Shown in pieces: positions 62,086-64,000 of a stretch of 64,000 nucleotides of DNA. The notes under the pieces were generated by a model. That model saw nothing but the letters and a program-made list of their open reading frames with translations, searched no databases and had not been told where the DNA came from. This DNA comes from Marisa cornuarietis. Lineage: Eukaryota > Mollusca > Gastropoda > Architaenioglossa > Ampullariidae. How positions within the stretch are numbered: the first letter of the stretch is position 1; each line of letters opens with the position of its first letter. Made by a program: the position numbers and the translations under genes. The DNA is taken from contig SMMW01000003.1 in assembly GCA_004794655.1 (NCBI GenBank), positions 19,238,501 through 19,302,500 on the forward strand. Direction: 5' to 3'.

Positions 62086-64000
62086 TTTTGCAGTTTTACT
62101 TTAACAGTTACATTCTCCGCAATTGCATAGATTTTAGATCTAATTCTTATTGCTAGTTCTGTTTTCTAGTTTCTAAAACTTAGCCTCTTTGAATTTTCCA
62201 CTAGTGTCTATTATCGCGTTGCTTTGTATTTTTGAAATCTCCCTGCATTTTATTCTTGTAATAGTTCTCATTTTAAAATAATCCAAATCTCATTTCACCA
62301 ACTCTTTGGTCTACAATGTTGAATAATGTCTACACAACATCTCAGTGTTGTTGAATCCCCTTGCTACTCTTAAACTTCCTGCCTGTTTAGTTTCCACTTT
62401 GAGGAAATGTTCCCTTTACTAGGATTCTGTGAATACTGACACTCCATCAAGACAATGAATTTGAATACGTCGCTACCATGCTTGTCATTGTAAACAGCGT
62501 CCTTTGAAAAAATTTACCACCTGCTCTGCCGCTCGTCATTATTCTGCTGCATGTCCCTCTTCACCTAGTTCTGACCGGTACTGTGAAAGCTTCGCTGTGT
62601 GTTGTCAACTATCTACTGGATCATATTTCCCCTACACGTTATTTGCATGCTCCCTTCAGCAGCATGCTAAGTTAGTACTTTGAACATTCACATCCACTGA
62701 AAAAATGCCGCCTGTTCCATGGCTGCCGTTGTCAGCATCAGGATGAACGCGATCAAAGTGAACCAGTTAACCTCAGCTGGGAACATGACCCACCAAATCA
62801 ACATGGTCGTATGAGAACAGGAGACTGCCTATAGTTTACCCCCACATGACAGCTATACAATACAATACAACTTTATTTATTCAAAAGAACAATTTCAGAT
62901 AGTGCTTGTTCTAGCAGTAATACATACGTATACGTTATATACAAGATAATACATACGTACATATACATGCTGAAATACATACATATACATGTTGAAATAA
63001 TTTCTCTCACACACACATATATATATATATTCCCAGCAACAATACATATAGTTGGCGACCTTAGATCACCTCAGGCTAGTACAAGTTCACAGCCAGTAGA
63101 GTTGATAAGGCAAATGGCATGTGAAATGAATGAATTGCAGTGACGATTGGTTTTGCATACAGGCATCGCGTGCCTATGGCCAGACTGCAAGAGTGAAAAC
63201 TCACATGCGAAAACATGATCAGAAATAGAGAGGATATGGGATGCCTGCCTTCCTGGATTTGCTGATGACAGAAGGCTGCCAAGTCCCTCTGCCTGATTTT
63301 GGTGATCTTGGAAAAGACATTAACAAGGGAGACCAGACTATTCCTGTTCCCTAGGGAGAGGTTGTGGAACCAGGAGATAAAAAGAAAAAGTGATGAGACT
63401 TTCAATGAAAGACTGATAGAACTAAGTGAGGATGACAGAGCTGAAAGAAAGATTTGAGTTTCTGTAGGAGGTACAGGCGTTGTTGGCTCTTAGGGATGAT
63501 CAGTAAACACTTGCTTTCATGTTGGGCTTTTCAATGCTCAGTCTGTATTGTCAGCACAACAGTCACTGAAGCGTGTTGAAATTGTAGAATCTGTAACAGA
63601 TCGCCACCTCGATACTTTCATCATCACTGATATGTGGCTTAATCAGCAAGGCGACAATAGCATGTGTATCGATCTAACTCCAGTGGGCTACTGTCTGAAA
63701 TCGTTTCCGCATCCTACATGTGGGGGCAGCATTGTTATAATCTACAGATCATCACTTGCCAAATATCTGTCTTTTACTACTATTTCATCATTCCCTCATA
63801 CCTCTTTTGAATGTGTACAAGTCTCCTTTTTGACTCCCTATTGCTTGATGCACCTGTTCTGCATCTATAGACCCCCATCCAAATGCCAAGAACAAACTCA
63901 CAGTCTCTACCTTTTTCTCAGTATTTCATGATCTGTTGGACTATAGCAATGCACTCAATGGACCCACAGTGATTCTTGGAGAAGTCAATCTGCATTTAGA
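62086..64000 (+). mobile_element. CR1-B LINE, copy 3, split and running off the window
   Basis: From 62086 it follows copy 2 (57735 onward): TTTAACAGTTACATTCTC, TTTTAGATCTAATTC, leader remnants with CAGCGTCCTTTGAAAAAA (62496-62513). After the insertion at 62855-63503 come QSLKRVEIVESVTDRHLDTF, DMWLNQQGD, GGSIVIIYRSSLAKYLSF, LFCIYRPPSKCQEQ and, at the edge, GPTVILGEVNLHL. Older than copies 1 and 2, with many indels. Confidence 0.82.
62855..63503 (-). mobile_element. CR1-A-like LINE 3' fragment nested in CR1-B copy 3
   Basis: On plus it starts with TACAATACAATACAACTTTATT, the reverse of an AATAAAG signal with an (ATTGT)n tail as in CR1-A copy 3. On minus 63405-63076 reads MKVSSLFLFISWFHNLSLGN, VNVFSKITKIRQRDLAAF and IQEGRHPISSL, matching the CR1-A C-terminus at 4660-4850 (CSKIIGIRQRDLASF). 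5' truncated. (CA)n/(TA)n repeats lie at 63007-63030. Confidence 0.85.

Noticed and set aside
1..64000. A new defence or biosynthetic gene cluster
   Set aside because: No set of co-oriented unexplained genes exists here; coding sequence is explained by one host gene and by mobile elements.

Overview
This window is eukaryotic genomic DNA, almost certainly from an invertebrate animal. A mollusc or other lophotrochozoan is my best guess from the retroelement mix, but the species cannot be fixed. It is AT-rich, intron-dominated, and holds no bacterial-type operon, CRISPR array or rRNA. The only host gene I can support is a valine--tRNA ligase on the minus strand. Eleven consecutive exons run from 56552 down to 8432. 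Every splice phase agrees and the encoded protein is continuous (481 codons plus one base), covering the CP1 editing domain, the second half of the catalytic core and the KMSKS loop. The 5' exons (HIGH-type motif) and the 3' exons (anticodon-binding domain) lie outside the window. Several sequence choices favour the mitochondrial paralogue (VARS2) over the cytosolic one.

Nearly everything else is mobile-element debris packed into the 0.2-12.6 kb introns. Four LINE groups recur. (1) A Nimb/I-like family with RNase H and an (AACC)n tail has many copies, every visible 3' end on the minus strand. (2) 'CR1-A' is a Rex1/Babar-like family in the CR1 group, with three long copies at 1931-5181, 32075-33733 and about 42610-45953. 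(3) 'CR1-B' is an L2-like family with an (ATT)n tail, with long copies at about 11244-13551 and 57555-61545, a third running off the right edge, and many fragments. (4) RTE-like LINEs lie at 11047-14292, 48395-50125 and 54891-55450. There is also a broken Ty3/Gypsy element (gag, protease, integrase; 16084-18590), a 430-bp solo LTR with its target duplication, an internally deleted mariner, a 4.2-kb TIR DNA transposon with TA target duplication, two MITE candidates, and a tRNA-derived SINE sharing its tail with the Nimb-like LINE.

Layout from left to right: 0-6 kb, a Nimb-like LINE split by a complete CR1-A element. 6-11 kb, the SINE, an unclassified repeat, valyl exon k and a MITE. 11-14.3 kb, an RTE-like LINE split by CR1-B. 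14.8-20.3 kb, exons j and i around the Gypsy remnant. 20-31 kb, exons h, g and f among Nimb and CR1-B fragments plus the solo LTR. 32-41 kb, CR1-A copy 2, exon e, and the TIR transposon sitting in a Nimb 3' end. 39.4-42.6 kb, a rearranged patch with a 298-bp direct repeat and a 31-bp inverted repeat. 42.6-46 kb, CR1-A copy 3. 47-56.6 kb, exons d, c, b and a with an RTE-like LINE and a CR1-B fragment split by mariner. 56.9-64 kb, CR1-B copies, the last one split by a CR1-A insertion.

I found no convincing new multi-gene system. The best leads are the TIR transposon with its clustered subterminal motif and intron-split accessory exons, the SINE/LINE tail pairing, a shared signal-peptide-like start in CR1-A proteins, and a Gypsy element whose protease runs straight into integrase with no reverse transcriptase between (Gmr1-like order). 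LINE clade names are from memory of protein motifs and should be read as approximate.
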